Source of the DNA: Ceratothoa steindachneri
Lineage: Eukaryota; Arthropoda; Malacostraca; Isopoda; Cymothoidae
NCBI GenBank assembly: GCA_963969495.1
Contig: OZ018323.1
Location: forward strand, 67,770,460-67,834,459
Length of the DNA: 64,000 nt
Reading direction: 5' to 3'
Below the pieces are notes generated by a model that worked only from the letters and a program-made list of their open reading frames with translations, ran no database searches and had not been told where the DNA came from. Position numbers and translations under genes: made by a program. Position 1 is the stretch's first letter; each line of letters begins with the position of its first letter. Positions 11,076-23,229 of this stretch are shown here, piece by piece.

Positions 11076-11687
11076 CAATGGCGTAGCTAAGGGAGGGAAG
11101 GCGACGGGGCACAAATTTAAAAATTACATCAGTCTCCCATTGGAGGGGGGCCCCCAAACGAGATCCCATCCCTTTTTTGAATGATAAAACCAGTTAATAA
11201 AACTGTTAAATTCTGAATTAAACTGTGTTAATCAGTACTTATATTGTTGTTGTGTCAGACTGATAAAATGTATCAATATAAATTTTGACTGGTATATTTG
11301 ATAAATGTAATATCCTGGTTTCACATTTTGTAGTTTATTTCATGTCCTCATACATAAGTATTCTTTATTAAAGCGTCTTAATAATTACTTTCATTGCTGC
11401 TGTATCAGACTGATGGAATGTATCCATATGAATTTTGACTACTTTATTTGTTCAATATCAATCTGTCGGTTGCAGATTTTGTAGTTTATTTTTTTAATCA
11501 TACATAATTATTCCCTATTAAAAGTGTCTTACTTATTTTTATTGTTTGCTTTGATACACTTTCAGACATACCAGAGTGGACAAAAATATTACAGCATTCA
11601 TGTCATTCATCATATCAAACATTCGTATGTTGGGGGCCCCCAAAGACATAATGCCTCCGGGCCCCCAAATCCCTAGCTACGCAACTG
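11076..11687. mobile_element. hAT-like MITE inserted in the PLE
   Basis: Terminal inverted repeats CAATGGCGTAGCTAAGGG (11076-) and, as reverse complement of the right end, CAGTTGCGTAGCTAGGG (-11687). The flanks carry an imperfect 8-bp duplication, GGAAATCC versus GGAAAGCC, with one base of uncertainty about the edge. Subterminal G/C runs (GGGGGGCCCCC near 11145, TGGGGGCCCCCAAA near 11630) face each other. No transposase frame. The CA-beginning TIR and 8-bp TSD suggest hAT, by analogy with the superfamily. Confidence 0.75.
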
Positions 11688-12290
11688 GGAAAGCCTTATA
11701 AATTATGTCTAAAATAATTGTCTTTTGTTTCATTAACTGGTGTGTATGTAAGCAGTGACTGAATATCGTAACTTACTAAAAAACTACTAGCATTTATTTT
11801 ATATGAAATCAATTCTACTGGAAAACTGCGAATTGGTGATTGTGTATTCATTTTTTGCTAATGGGGAAGTAATTCTACAACGTATTTTGCCAGTTTATAG
11901 GCTTGTAAACAATAAAAGCCAAAATGGGATTCCAGGTTTGTTTATTTTAGGTAAACAAGTAGTTTGGAATATAGTTCATGGCTGATAATTGAGAAAGTCG
12001 TTGATATATCGAATTACTTTGTCCTCCAATTGAGATATAATTTGTTTTCGGGCTTTTGAATCTTTTGAATTTAGAAGAGTCTGCCAATATAATTTGTTTG
12101 TTTATGTAATCCTCACTATTTAATATGACTACTCCCTTTCCTTTGTCTGGTTTTGTAAATATAAGTTTCGTGTTTTTTCCCCAAGTTACGAAGAATTTTT
12201 TTACGTCAGATTTCCGAAAAATAATTGAATTTTTGGTATATGTCATGGGAAAAATTGAAATAAAGATACTAACAAGGTTCCACTTCTTTT
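11688..12290 (-). pseudogene. PLE reverse transcriptase, N-terminal half
   Basis: Minus-strand frames give KLIFTKPDKGKGVVILNSED (12160-12105), the N-terminal PLE signature, then an LPKI-KPGIPF stretch near 11935, YKLAKYVVELLPH near 11900, and SYDIQSLLTYTPVNETKDN near 11780-11730 (RT motif A with its aspartate). Stops and frameshifts separate them. Removing the MITE at 11076-11687 brings motif A next to the motif-B-like IDGVGMRSP region, as expected for one ancestral ORF. From 12291 to 12504 the DNA is AT-rich with no feature. Confidence 0.75.
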
Positions 12291-12504
12291 CCGAAGCCCT
12301 ATGCAGAGGAGCCCCATGGGTGAAAATTGGTGTTGGTCTTTAATTTACTAACTATAGCCATCACTTTTAACTAGTTGTTGTTGTATAGGTTTATTGTGCA
12401 ATAGCGTACATTTATACATAATCATAATACCAATAATAATAAAAACAACAACAACAAATACAGTAATAATATGATAAAATAATATAAATACATGTAGTAT
12501 AAGT

Positions 12505-15308
12505 GCACACATTACGCAAAGCGGGCAGCCCGTCAGTGTTGGCGTGCAGTAAGACGTGGTGGAGCGTCCCACGCGTTTCTTGTCTGCTGCAAGTGGGTGG
12601 CGTCGGTCTTCATCACCTGTCGCCCGGCTGGTCGCGAGCGGCGATCAGCGCGGAGGGGGTGCTGTTCTCAGCACCTCCAGCAGCTCGTTTGTTGGGGTGT
12701 GGCGGACCACCTGGGCGGCTCTTGCCTCTCGCGCCCTCAGTAGGGCGCCTCTTACAGGGAGAGGGGCTGGCGCTCGCTCTGGCCTGAGGCGGGCGGTGGC
12801 TGGGCAGGAGAGGAGGTAGTGCACCAGTGGGCGCTGGGAGCGGCCGCCGCAGTGTTCGCACCTCCCTGCCACAAAGTCGGCGTGCAGCTCTTCCCGCGTG
12901 GAGTAGCCCAGCCTCACACGCTGTAGCAGCACGCCGTTCGCTCTGGGCTGCTGGAAGGATGGGTTCAGTGGGCGATAGGCTGTGGCTGCAGCATACCACG
13001 CCGCTTGCCTCTTGATTGCTTTCCATTCTTGGTGCTGCTGGTGGGCGTTGTGGGCGGCCCTGCGTTTAACCTGCACCTTGAGCTGCTGCAGGCTGGGGCG
13101 CACGGTCCAGGTGATGATGGGGCCGTGGGCGGCTCGCTTGGCAGCCTCGTCGGCAGCATCGTTGCCGCGCCCGCCAACGTGGCTGGGAATCCAGTGGAGC
13201 CGGACACGCCTGCCCTGAGCTGCCAGGTCCTGCAGGGTGCACAGGATGGTGGTGGTGAGGTGGATGTTGTCCCGGGTGTGGGCGTGGGCGTGGGCGTGCT
13301 GCAGCGCCTGTAGTCCCGACCGAGAGTCAGTGTGTATCACCACAGTGGCCTCCCGGCGGAGCAGAGCGTGCTGGAGGGCGTGCAGGATTGCTACCAGCTC
13401 CGTCTGGAGGGTGTAGCAGTGGTCTGATGTCCTCCACGCCTGCGTCAAGCCGCTCGTGACGAAGGCGGCGCCGGACCTCCCGCTGTCGGGGTCGACGGAG
13501 CCGTCGGTTAAGTACACTACGCTGCCTGGCTCCGTGGCCTCAGACAATGCCATGAGGGCGTGCTGGCGCAGCTCCTCGGTGAGGCAGTTCGCTTTGCTGT
13601 CGGACAGCTGTGTGGCGGTGAAGTGTGCGGCGGGAGGGTCCCATGGTGGTGGTGGAAAGTAGGCGGGGTTGGGGGTGTTGGGGTCGCGCCACAGCCAGTT
13701 CCCTGCCCGGTTGAGGGAGTTGGTTGCTAGGCTGACGTTTACGAGCCACCTGTTGTTACGCAGGCACTCGATGCCCTGCGCCACGGCCATTCGGAGTCTC
13801 CTCTGCGCAACACCTTCCACGTCGCGCTGGAGCACTCTGGCCACCCGCAGGCCACAATGCAATCCACCCTGGCGGTGAGGGGCACCAGGTTGGCCTCACT
13901 CTGCATGGCACAGGCAGTGCACCACCTGGGTGCCTCTAACATGGTCCTCATAGCGGTGTTTTGTATTACCTCCAGGCGTTGTTGCTGCTGCCGGGGCAGC
14001 GCTACAAGGACCGGTGCAGTGTAGTCCACTAGGGAGCGCACTGCCTGGAGATAGTAGAGGCGGAGGACGGGGAAGGTTACACCAGCGCTCGGCCGCGTCA
14101 TGGCCTTCATCACATTCAGCCGGGCCTGCGTCCGCTCCCTCAGGTGCGTGACATGCTGCGTGAAGGACAGCCGTCTGTCCACCCACACTCCAAGGTACTG
14201 GTAGGAGTCGGTCCAGGCCAGGCCGACTCCTTGGACGCGAAGCTGCTGGCCAGCAGGTGTGCAAGTCTTGATGGCCATGGCCTGGGACTTCTCTGCCGAG
14301 ATCTTGAGCCCCAGCTCTTCGCACTTGGCAGTGATGAGGTGCAGCGCTTCTTGGGCCCGCGCGAGCTTGTCGCCGCGCCCGGTGACGACGAGCACCAGGT
14401 CGTCGGCGTAGCTGAGGAGGATGGTTCCTTCCCGATGGGTGACCAGCTGTTCCATCAGCACGTTGAAAAGGAACGGGCTGAGGATGCCGCCCTGGGGTGT
14501 GCCGTTCTCGAAAGTAAGGTAGAAAGACTTGTGACCCTGGAACTTCACGCGGGCTCGGCGCTGGTGAAGGTAATCCTGGAGCTAGCCCAGCAGTCTTCCT
14601 CGGATGCCCTTCCTCACAAGGGCGGCTAGTATGGCGCGGGGGCTAGCCAGCTCGAAAGCCTTCTCGAGGTCAAGGAAGACTACGATGGTGGGCTGGTTGT
14701 TGGCGTGAGCCAGGAGGGTGATGAGGCAGTCCGCCTTGCTCACATCCCTAGTGTAGCCGAACACGTGGTGGTGAAGGCTTCCCACGCTCCACTGTAGGCG
14801 AGTCAGCACCATCTTCTCTGCCGTTTTTCCGGTGCAGCTCAGGAGGAAGATTGGCCTGAAGGTGGTGTGATCCTTCGGCTTGGGGATGGGCTGGATGTCG
14901 GCGTCCTTCCAGGAGGGCGGCAGACGGCCTGCCAACCACGACGCGTTCAGAAGGGCTAGCAGCGCGGCGTCCCCGGCGGGCCCAGCGTACGCCAGCATGG
15001 AGTACCGCACTCCGTCGGCTCCCGCCGCTGTGTCACGTCGACGCTTCGCCCTGGCCAGCTCCTCGAGCGTGAAAGGCTGGTCCGTCGCGTGCGGCTGGCC
15101 CCACGCCTCCCTGACCTCTTCGTCGCGCTGTGGGCGTAGCTGCTGCTGGAGGTAGCTGGTATGGGGAGAAAGCTGTTCGCTAGAACCCCTCGCTGTAAAG
15201 CAGTTCGCCAGCCGATCTGCCTCTTGCTGTGAGCTTGGGTGGGCAGCTGAGCGGGTCGGGGCGGCGCCTGAGGCCTTCCTGAAGCTCCCCCACAGCTGGC
15301 CGACGGAG
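12505..15308 (-). pseudogene. GC-rich I-group LINE: RT plus RNase H
   Basis: A 2.8-kb GC-rich block in AT-rich DNA. Minus-strand order: pre-RT (15300-15010), RT start PPSWKDADIQPIPKPKDHTT and FRPIFLLSCTGKTAEKMV (14930-14810), VVFLDLEKAFELASPRA (motif A, near 14680), an in-frame TAG at about 14582, then GTPQGGILSPFLFNVLMEQL (motif B) and LLSYADDLVLVV (motif C, near 14400). A frameshift near 13860 leads into a 405-codon frame (12645-13862) with an RNase H: LTDGSVDPDSG, LQTELVAILHAL, VVIHTDSRSGLQAL and WIPSHVGGRGNDAADEA, all acidic residues present, and a C-terminal CEHCG..H..SCP zinc-like motif. Only about two lesions are evident. It is 5'-truncated with no endonuclease or ORF1. Overlapping plus-strand frames are shadows. 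Confidence 0.85.
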
Positions 15309-15839
15309 ACTTTTAACTAGCATTTGAAAGCAGGTACAGCCTAAAATTACTTTATGATCCCGCTTAATCATTATTAATCAATAAGATTTTACACTTAAAA
15401 ACAAATGAATAAGATTGGGCAATGAAAGCTCAAATCAATAATAATTGATCTAATTACAAATATAGATCCATAACTAATTTCAATTAATAAAATTATACAG
15501 TGCAGCAAACTGTGTAGTGTATAACTCTATTAGATAACTGTAGTATTAACACTGCTCTGTTTTAAAATCTAAATCTGTGCAAAACAAACAAAATCTACTT
15601 CTTAAAGTCAAGACAGAAAATAATTACAAGTTACTGGTTTGGTGGGAAGAGATACTGCATGGAAGAGGAGTGAACCCCTCCACAAATCACGAGGAACAAC
15701 AACAAAAATTTGAAAGTTCGGTTAATTTGGGGATTATGCCCGCCCTCGATTTTTTGGATAATCCTCACGAACCCTATATATTTAGAACGTGATTTTGTGA
15801 ATATTGTTAATTTTATTTTAAGTGTACAAGTAAACTGGT

Positions 15840-16440
15840 ATGAATTTCCAGTGCATTCTTTACCCTCCCCCATTCTCCTCTCTCCCCCAATCCTGTCCCC
15901 CTTCTCTCTCCCTCCCGATTTCTCCCCCTCTCCCTCCCTCCCGATTTCTCCACCTCTATATCTCTCTTCTCTCTCCCAAACTCCCCCCCCCCCCTTTTCA
16001 TTGCCCCCTCCCTCTCCCCCTCCCCATCTTCCCACTCTTTCCATCTATATCTACCCTTCCATCTCTATCTAACTATCTCCTCTACCCCTCACTCTCTTCT
16101 CCCCTATGGGTAGAGTGTTGGGGAGGTAGAGGGTGAGAGGGATAGAGGGTAGCGGGCGAGGGGGAAAGGTGGGGGAGGGGTAGAGAGAGGGCAAAGTGTA
16201 TATTTTTAGAACGTGATTAAAAAATATATATATATATTATAGCTTGATTTATGAATGAGCTTCCCCCTCACTCTTTCCCCTCCCTGTTGAGAGGGGGAGG
16301 AGAAAAGGGATTAGGGAAAATAGGGAGGAGGAGCGGAGCGGGAGAAAGGAATGGGAATAGGTGAGGGAATGAAGTAGGGTGAGGAGTAGGTGAAGGAAGA
16401 GGGAGATCAGAGGTGAGGGGGGAAGAGATGATCACAACAG
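15840..16440. repeat. Polypyrimidine then polypurine low-complexity tracts
   Basis: About 15855-16105 is almost pure C/T (CTCCC/TCTCC units), 16105-16195 is G/A-rich (GAGGG), and 16265-16435 is again CT then GA. The opposing strands are mutually complementary in composition, so the block could form hairpins or triplex. TATATTTAGAACGTGATT-like sequence occurs on both sides of the first block (15776, 16199). Frames here are composition artefacts. 15309-15839 shows no feature. Confidence 0.8.
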
Positions 16441-16477
16441 CCCGAAGGGCTGGCAGCGAACGAAGCGAAGCGCAAGG

Positions 16478-16985
<508 letters not shown>

Positions 16986-17011
16986 TTTCATCATTCTCTC
17001 GCGCTACTTTG

Positions 17012-17012
<1 letters not shown>

Positions 17013-17076
<64 letters not shown>
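17013..17076. repeat. (TA)n microsatellite
   Basis: About 32 uninterrupted TA units between the foldback and the left end of the PLE (TAAGAGAACCAGGGC). Confidence 0.95.
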
Positions 17077-17078
<2 letters not shown>

Positions 17079-18312
17079 AGAACCAGGGCAGCAGAAAAAA
17101 AATGTCTAAATAAGACAGGCAGCCATAGTCATCAATGAAACGCCTATAAAATACTGGGGCGAATTCTTTGGGGCAAGTTAACCCGCTCCCCCACCGGATT
17201 ATCTACAAGTGTTTTTCGCAAAGCCACTTGGACTGGCCTATCAACAAGCTTCTTTAGCTTTATTCCACGTCCTTCTAAAACTAATACTATTGACACCCTG
17301 CTACATAGAGCATTTAAAATATGCTCTAATTACAAACTATTACATGAAGAGTTTTTTTTCTTACGAATTTTTTTCAAGACAACGGATTTCCAAAGTTTTT
17401 TGTGGAAAACTGCATAAGGAAATGTCTTGATCATTTCCTTAATCCGACTGAAGATAAAGCCACCGTTAATAAACTTTTACACTTCTGGTCGGTACCCTTC
17501 TTTGGCCCACAAACATCAAAGATGACTGTTGAAATATGCTCGATTATCCAAAAAAATCTGCCCTTTTTGGACCTCAAAATAATCACCTAAACCAATATAA
17601 AATAGGCTCGCTCTTTCGTTATAAAGATCGCCTTCCTGATGCGTGTCGTTCATCTCTCTCATATAATTACATGTGTCCATCGTGCGATGCGACCTATATT
17701 GGCTCTACCAGCCGAACTCTCCATTCAAGAGTTGAACAGCACGCCGGGAGGTCCTGCCGTACGGGTTTGCCCCTAGCCAAACCTGACTATTCTATCATCC
17801 GACTCCACGCCAATTCTTGCAATTTACAGGTAAATATCGAAGGCTTTTCTCTACAGCTAACACCCTCTCTGATTTACGAATCCTTGAATCCATATATATT
17901 TTAGATAGTAAACCCACACTTAACGACCAAACTTCGTCTTTCCCATTACATATTACACGTTAGATGGTTCCCTTACTTTACCACCTTCTTAGTTTAAATT
18001 AATGTTTCCCTTACTTTTGCCACTTCCATGTTAATTTGTGTAATGTTGCTATTACCAATGCAATTCCATCAATTATCGTTGTGGTATCATGACTTATACA
18101 AAAAATTGACTTGTAAGACCATTCCCCTTATGTTACCTATCCAATGTCAATTAGAATTACTTTGTATTACTTTTTATTAGAATTACTTTGTATTTATACT
18201 AAATATAATTCCAGTACCCAGAAGATGAGGCTGGCCCTCGAAACGTTGGTTGAAATTAAATGAAGAAAGAAAAATGCATTTCTTTTCTGCTGCCCTGGTT
18301 CTCTCTTATATA
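17077..18312 (+). pseudogene. Penelope-like element with GIY-YIG domain
   Basis: Plus-strand fragments in three frames encode the RT C-terminus (TGLSTSFFSFIPRPSKTN-type sequence at 17230-17285; FVENCIRKCLDHFLN near 17395-17440; LPFLDLKII near 17560), then IGSLFRYKDRLPDACRSS, YNYMCPSCDATYIGSTSRTL and HSRVEQHAGRS (17600-17750), the GIY-YIG endonuclease with its conserved arginine. After a frameshift near 17850, LRILESIYILDSKPTLND ends at a stop near 17963. The element is bounded by inverted repeats: AGAGAACCAGGGCAGCAGAA (17080-) and TTCTGCTGCCCTGGTTCTCT (-18305). 5'-truncated and frameshifted, hence inactive. Confidence 0.85.
18221..18250 (+). ncRNA. Degenerate hammerhead-like motif in PLE 3' region
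   Basis: GAAGATGAGGCTGGCC followed by CTCGAAACG has the spacing of a hammerhead core: a GATGA box, a short GG..CC stem, then CGAAAC. PLEs are known to carry hammerhead ribozymes in their terminal repeats. The CT of the canonical CTGATGA is AA here, so catalytic activity is doubtful. Confidence 0.35.
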
Positions 18313-18343
18313 TTGAAACTCCGCACTATAAAGAACGGATCAC

Positions 18344-18659
<316 letters not shown>

Positions 18660-18929
18660 TTAAAAATAATTGTTTTTTAATGCAGACAATGTTTTTTTCT
18701 TGGGCAAATTAAAAAACTCCTGCTTTTGGTTGTTTTTTTTTAGGTTATTGCAATCGCATCATATTGTATTATATATCATTTTTTAGGTAATTTCGAAATG
18801 GAGGGCTTCGCCTACCATACCCCCATGGGTTGCACCCCAAAATTCTTAAATAAACTCGTAATATTCCTAATTCGAAAGCCTAACATTAGAGTCGAATTCA
18901 AAAGGCGATTGCTAAATGTCGTTAAGAAT

Positions 18930-20863
18930 CTACACCTTTTCACCTTCAAATAAAAAAAAAGGAACTTGAAATTTTAAAAGTTGACTTTCCTATTACAAAA
19001 ATGAACTTCAAATTAAAAAAAAATTACTTTCATATAAAAAAAATGAACTTCAAATTAAAAAAGTTGACATTCAAATTTAAAAAGTTAACTTTCAAATTAA
19101 AATACTTGGATTTCATATTAGAAATGCTTACCTTCAACTTAAAAAGCTGGCTGTCAACATAAAAAAAGGTTTCTTTCAATTAAAAACATGAAATTGAATT
19201 AAAAAAATGTAATATCATCTGAATTCGTGTAACATCAACAGCACTAATATCGCCACCAACTTACGCAAAAATATCCTAGTATTTTCGCTTCTCCTGCACT
19301 TATTTCTTCATAAAATACCAAATTTATTCATGCAAATATTCGTAAGACTCATATTTACAGTATTACGTAAACATGCGTTTGTAATGACAAAAAGTTTAAA
19401 ATTAGAAAAATAAAATTCTCCATCAGTTATCTTTCGAACATTTCCAACATTTCGGCCAACTTTCTACCGTGACGTTAAAGAGCCTAATTTCATACCTTGT
19501 GGGATTTATTTTCATCATATCCTCATTGGCAGCTCTTTCGCCCCCCTAGCAACCGTTCCCATACATAACACAGCCCTCTCAGTAACCAAGTGAGTATTTT
19601 TTTTTAAACTGCACTGGAAAATATTTAATATTGCAAATTTGCAATACTGGTATTTTCTACCTGTATAAAATTAATAGATCTCTGAAATAAACGAAATAAT
19701 ATCTTGCAAAAAAATAAAAGTAACTGAAGTAAAAGATGGGCTCAACAACACGTCCGGGTCGCAAGGAACGACGACCTTACATAACATAACATAATTACAC
19801 GGATGACAAAAGCCACAAGTGCCTATCAAAGGTCATCCGCCTCCGTCAAAACCCACCCACAAAAAGCACCATCACCAGGGGAAGACAAAATCAAAGTCCC
19901 CCACAATATAATATAACAGATGACAAAAGCCACAAGGGCTCATCATAGGTCATCCAAGTCAAACGGCCTCTTTTTTAAGGCACCCAAACTCCCAGGAAAA
20001 CTACATCCAGAGGATTGCATCCAGAAACAAGGGTATCACCAATCAAGGCTTGTCAAGAACTAAATCATGCAGCTATAGATATATACAAAACTTAGGAACC
20101 ATCACAACCTTCCCTTCCCATAAACTCATCCAACCTACTCTTAAATACATTTAGATTTGGACTACCTACTACCCTCTGCGGCAATTTGTTCCAGAAGTCT
20201 ACCACTCTATTGGTGAAAAAATATTTTCTTAAATCCAACCTACATCCTTGCTTTTTAATTTTCAAGTGGTGACCTCTAGTCCGATTTCCATCATCTAACT
20301 CCCCAAACTTGCTAACATACAATTTATCTATCCCGGAAATTTTTTTAAAGAGCTCAATCATATCCCCTCTCACACACCTCCTTTCGAACGAGAACATATT
20401 TAATACCCTCAGTCTATCTATATATTCAAGGTGCCTCAGGGAAGGAATAATCTTTGTTGCCCTCCGTTGCACTGACTCGAGAAGGTTAATATTGTGTCTA
20501 AAATGTGGGGACCATGACTGTATACAGTACTCTAGATGTGGCCTTACAGCACATGGCCAACCAAAGTGGGACCATTGGGTGCTAAAATGGCCTAATGGCT
20601 CGCAAAAACCTTGGCTAGACCCCCACCCAAGTGCGGGTGGATTGGGCATAAATACGAGTTACCCTCCCTGGCGAGAGAAATTCACTTATTTTAATTTGAA
20701 AATCAACTTTTAAAATTTGAGTAAATTTTTTATTTGAAATCCAGCTTTTTTTTTAATATGAAAGTCAATTTTTTAAAATTTGAAGTTCAATTTTTTTAAA
20801 TATGAAAGTCAACTTTTTTCATTTTAAGTTCATTTTTTTTAAATTTGAGGGTGAAAAGGTGTA
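18930..20863. mobile_element. Foldback element with modular tandem-repeat arms
   Basis: Outer ends are inverted: CTACACCTTTTCACC (18930) and GGTGAAAAGGTGTAG (ending 20863). Inside, each arm (18930-about 19210 and about 20676-20863) is an array of imperfect 20-23-bp units of type AAAAAGTTGACTTTCAAATT, in opposite orientation in the two arms. This architecture resembles Drosophila foldback elements, whose long inverted arms are tandem arrays. The roughly 1.45-kb interior holds non-coding DNA and a TTATG-tailed LINE fragment, with no transposase. The target duplication was not resolved. Confidence 0.7.
19740..20555 (-). pseudogene. 5'-truncated LINE, TTATG-tailed family (copy 2)
   Basis: On the minus strand the frame from about 20552 to 20092 reads RPHLEYCIQSWSPHFRHNIN, then LLESVQRRATKIIPSLRHLE, LNMFSFERRCVRGDMIELF, a GNRTRGHHLKIKKQGCRL block and VVDFWNKLPQRVV, ending FKSRLDEFMGREG. 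This is the conserved C-terminus of CR1/L2-group reverse transcriptases. The 3'UTR (20090-19740) carries the two GATGAC..GTCATC hairpin modules and ends in (CATAA)n, the complement of the TTATG tail. The coding fragment has no internal stop but lacks all catalytic motifs. It lies within the foldback at 18930-20863. Confidence 0.85.
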
Positions 20864-20945
20864 GTTTTTCTACCGCGTTGCTCGACTTCCCAAGATGGCG
20901 GTCACTCTATTTTTTGTTATAACATCATTGTCATAGAATGACCAG

Positions 20946-21129
<184 letters not shown>

Positions 21130-21711
21130 TCAAACTGAGTGGGCGGTCAAGGTCAATTCAGTGACCTTCGCTCGTCTCCCAGCAGCGGCAGACGAGGGGG
21201 ACGATTCAGCAATGGGGTTTCCCAATTCGAGCACGTGGAAGGATTTATCTACAGAATCGAGTGCAATTGGCCGTTAGTATAATAAAAAAGGCTGCGGACT
21301 CTGGGGCTATGAAAGGTGGGTACCAAAATAATATTTGATAATTACAAGAGATATAGGACATATATACAAATAGAAAAGGTTGCAAACGGATACTTAATGT
21401 TTACAAGGATAAGATTAAAGAATTACCGCGAGCGATTAAATAAACGAACATACACTTTACGGGTCGACTGGTCAAGAACCACAATTTAGTCGCTGGAGCA
21501 TAGATTGGGGCTAGAGGCTTTATGAGACGACACAGGGGATGGGTGATTGAACGAGTACATCGTAATCGATGGAGTACTGTGTTAGATTCCAAAAATTAGA
21601 GAACTTATATCAAGAGATTTTAACTTGCAATCGTGTGTTCGAATGATGTCATTTTTAGTCGCGTATGACTATATCTCACTATATCGGTCGGTCGGTTCCT
21701 GTTTTGCTTTT

Positions 21712-22228
21712 TTTATTGTTTTGGTAATAACATTGTAACAATTAGACTGATTCTATAGAAATTTAAAACCCTTATGTTGTTTTACATTCTCTTTGGAATG
21801 ATATAACTCTTAAGGTTCTCCCAAGGTTAGCTCAGGAATTATTTTGTTTTGGTAATAACATTGTAACTTTTCGGCCGATTCTAACGAAATTTGACACCAT
21901 TATGTTGTTTTACAAACTCTTTCAAACGATATAATAATTACCAAGGTCCTCTCAAGGTTAGCCCGAGAATTATTTGTCAATAACATAATTAAAATTCGGC
22001 CAATTCTAACGAAATTTGAAACCATTATGTTGTTTTATTTTGTATTGTCTTTCGAATGATATAATTGCCAAAATCCTCACAAGGTTACCCTGGAAATTAT
22101 TTGGCAATAACATCATAACTATTCCACCGATTCTTACGAAATTTGAAACCCCTATGTTGTTTTACATTTTCATTCGAATGATATAATTGCCAAGGTCCTC
22201 CCAAGGTTAGTCCGGGAATTATTGGAAC
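21712..22228. repeat. About 128-bp minisatellite, four copies
   Basis: Four head-to-tail units, each with AATAACATTGTAAC, GATTCTAACGAAATTTGAA, ATTATGTTGTTTTA, GAATGATATAAT and CCAAGGTCCTCCCAAGGTTA. ATGTTGTTTTA recurs near 21772, 21902, 22027 and 22157. Units have diverged by substitutions and small indels. There is no coding frame. 22229-23229 is AT-rich and otherwise unremarkable. Confidence 0.9.
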
Positions 22229-23229
22229 TTTTGAAGGTCGTAAGGTCATATATCAGAATAAGTGAAAGCACGTGACTTTTGGTCAGCAGACCTTGTTAAA
22301 TATAGTTTGTCTTCGCTCAGTAATATTTTTGAATAAGTAGGCCATCCAAAAATGATAGGTTATTCATCAGTGAGGAAAAGTAGGAATAAAGTTCATCGAC
22401 CTTCGTCTTTTTAGAATTAATTTCGTAATTAATAAGTTGTCCAGGGATTCTTTGTAATATTGAGAGTTAAAAATGTATATAATAATTGCTATCTTCCATT
22501 CTTAAATTCAGCTATTTCAACCTTGCTTCATACTTCCTTGTGATTCGTGTTATCTGAATAAAATTCCGTAAGTTATCTTTCACACTTCTTATTTTTCAAA
22601 ATTCATTCCTCTGTATAACAGCGTAGAAATAATTTATATAGGACGTTGTTATAGCCCTCTACTTTCGGGACGATTTTGATCTTGTCAATTTATGTTTTAT
22701 AAAAATAGGTTGGATGATTTTTATTCCAATTGTGATTAAGATACTCTATCAGAATTTTTATCAGAAACATTTTATTTTCTTATCGTAAAGCTTGATAATA
22801 TTTAGAGATTGAGATCAAGCGAGCGGAGAAATCGGAAAGTTATTACGTTCGATTAAATTAGACAACAAATTTAAATTTTTTTTGTTACAGACACATGAAC
22901 TACTGATTCCTACGAAAGCGCTGGTGCTGATTTCATATTTGATATACATATTTCTCTATCAAGTTCAGATTCTGTGTAACCAGACCCCATTATTTTTTTT
23001 TCTCATCCGCTCTTATTGCGAAAGCCATCTAAGCTACATTTTCGTGCCATGTTTTAAGTTAATCATACTTTAATAATAAGTGAGCAGGGATGTTTTTCCT
23101 CCTTTATTCTGGCTTAAGACACAGAGCGGAATTCCGCTGGCGGAGTTATCATCCCAAAGCGGGTTAGTATTTTGTAGTTACTACTGAAAGACAAATTCCT
23201 GGACCTCTTCTTAAGTGAAATTTTGGCTT

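Noticed and set aside
12613..13026. Overlapping frames on both strands in the GC-rich block (12503-15155)
   Set aside because: High GC suppresses stops; the RT and RNase H motifs occupy the minus-strand frames described, so the others are shadows.
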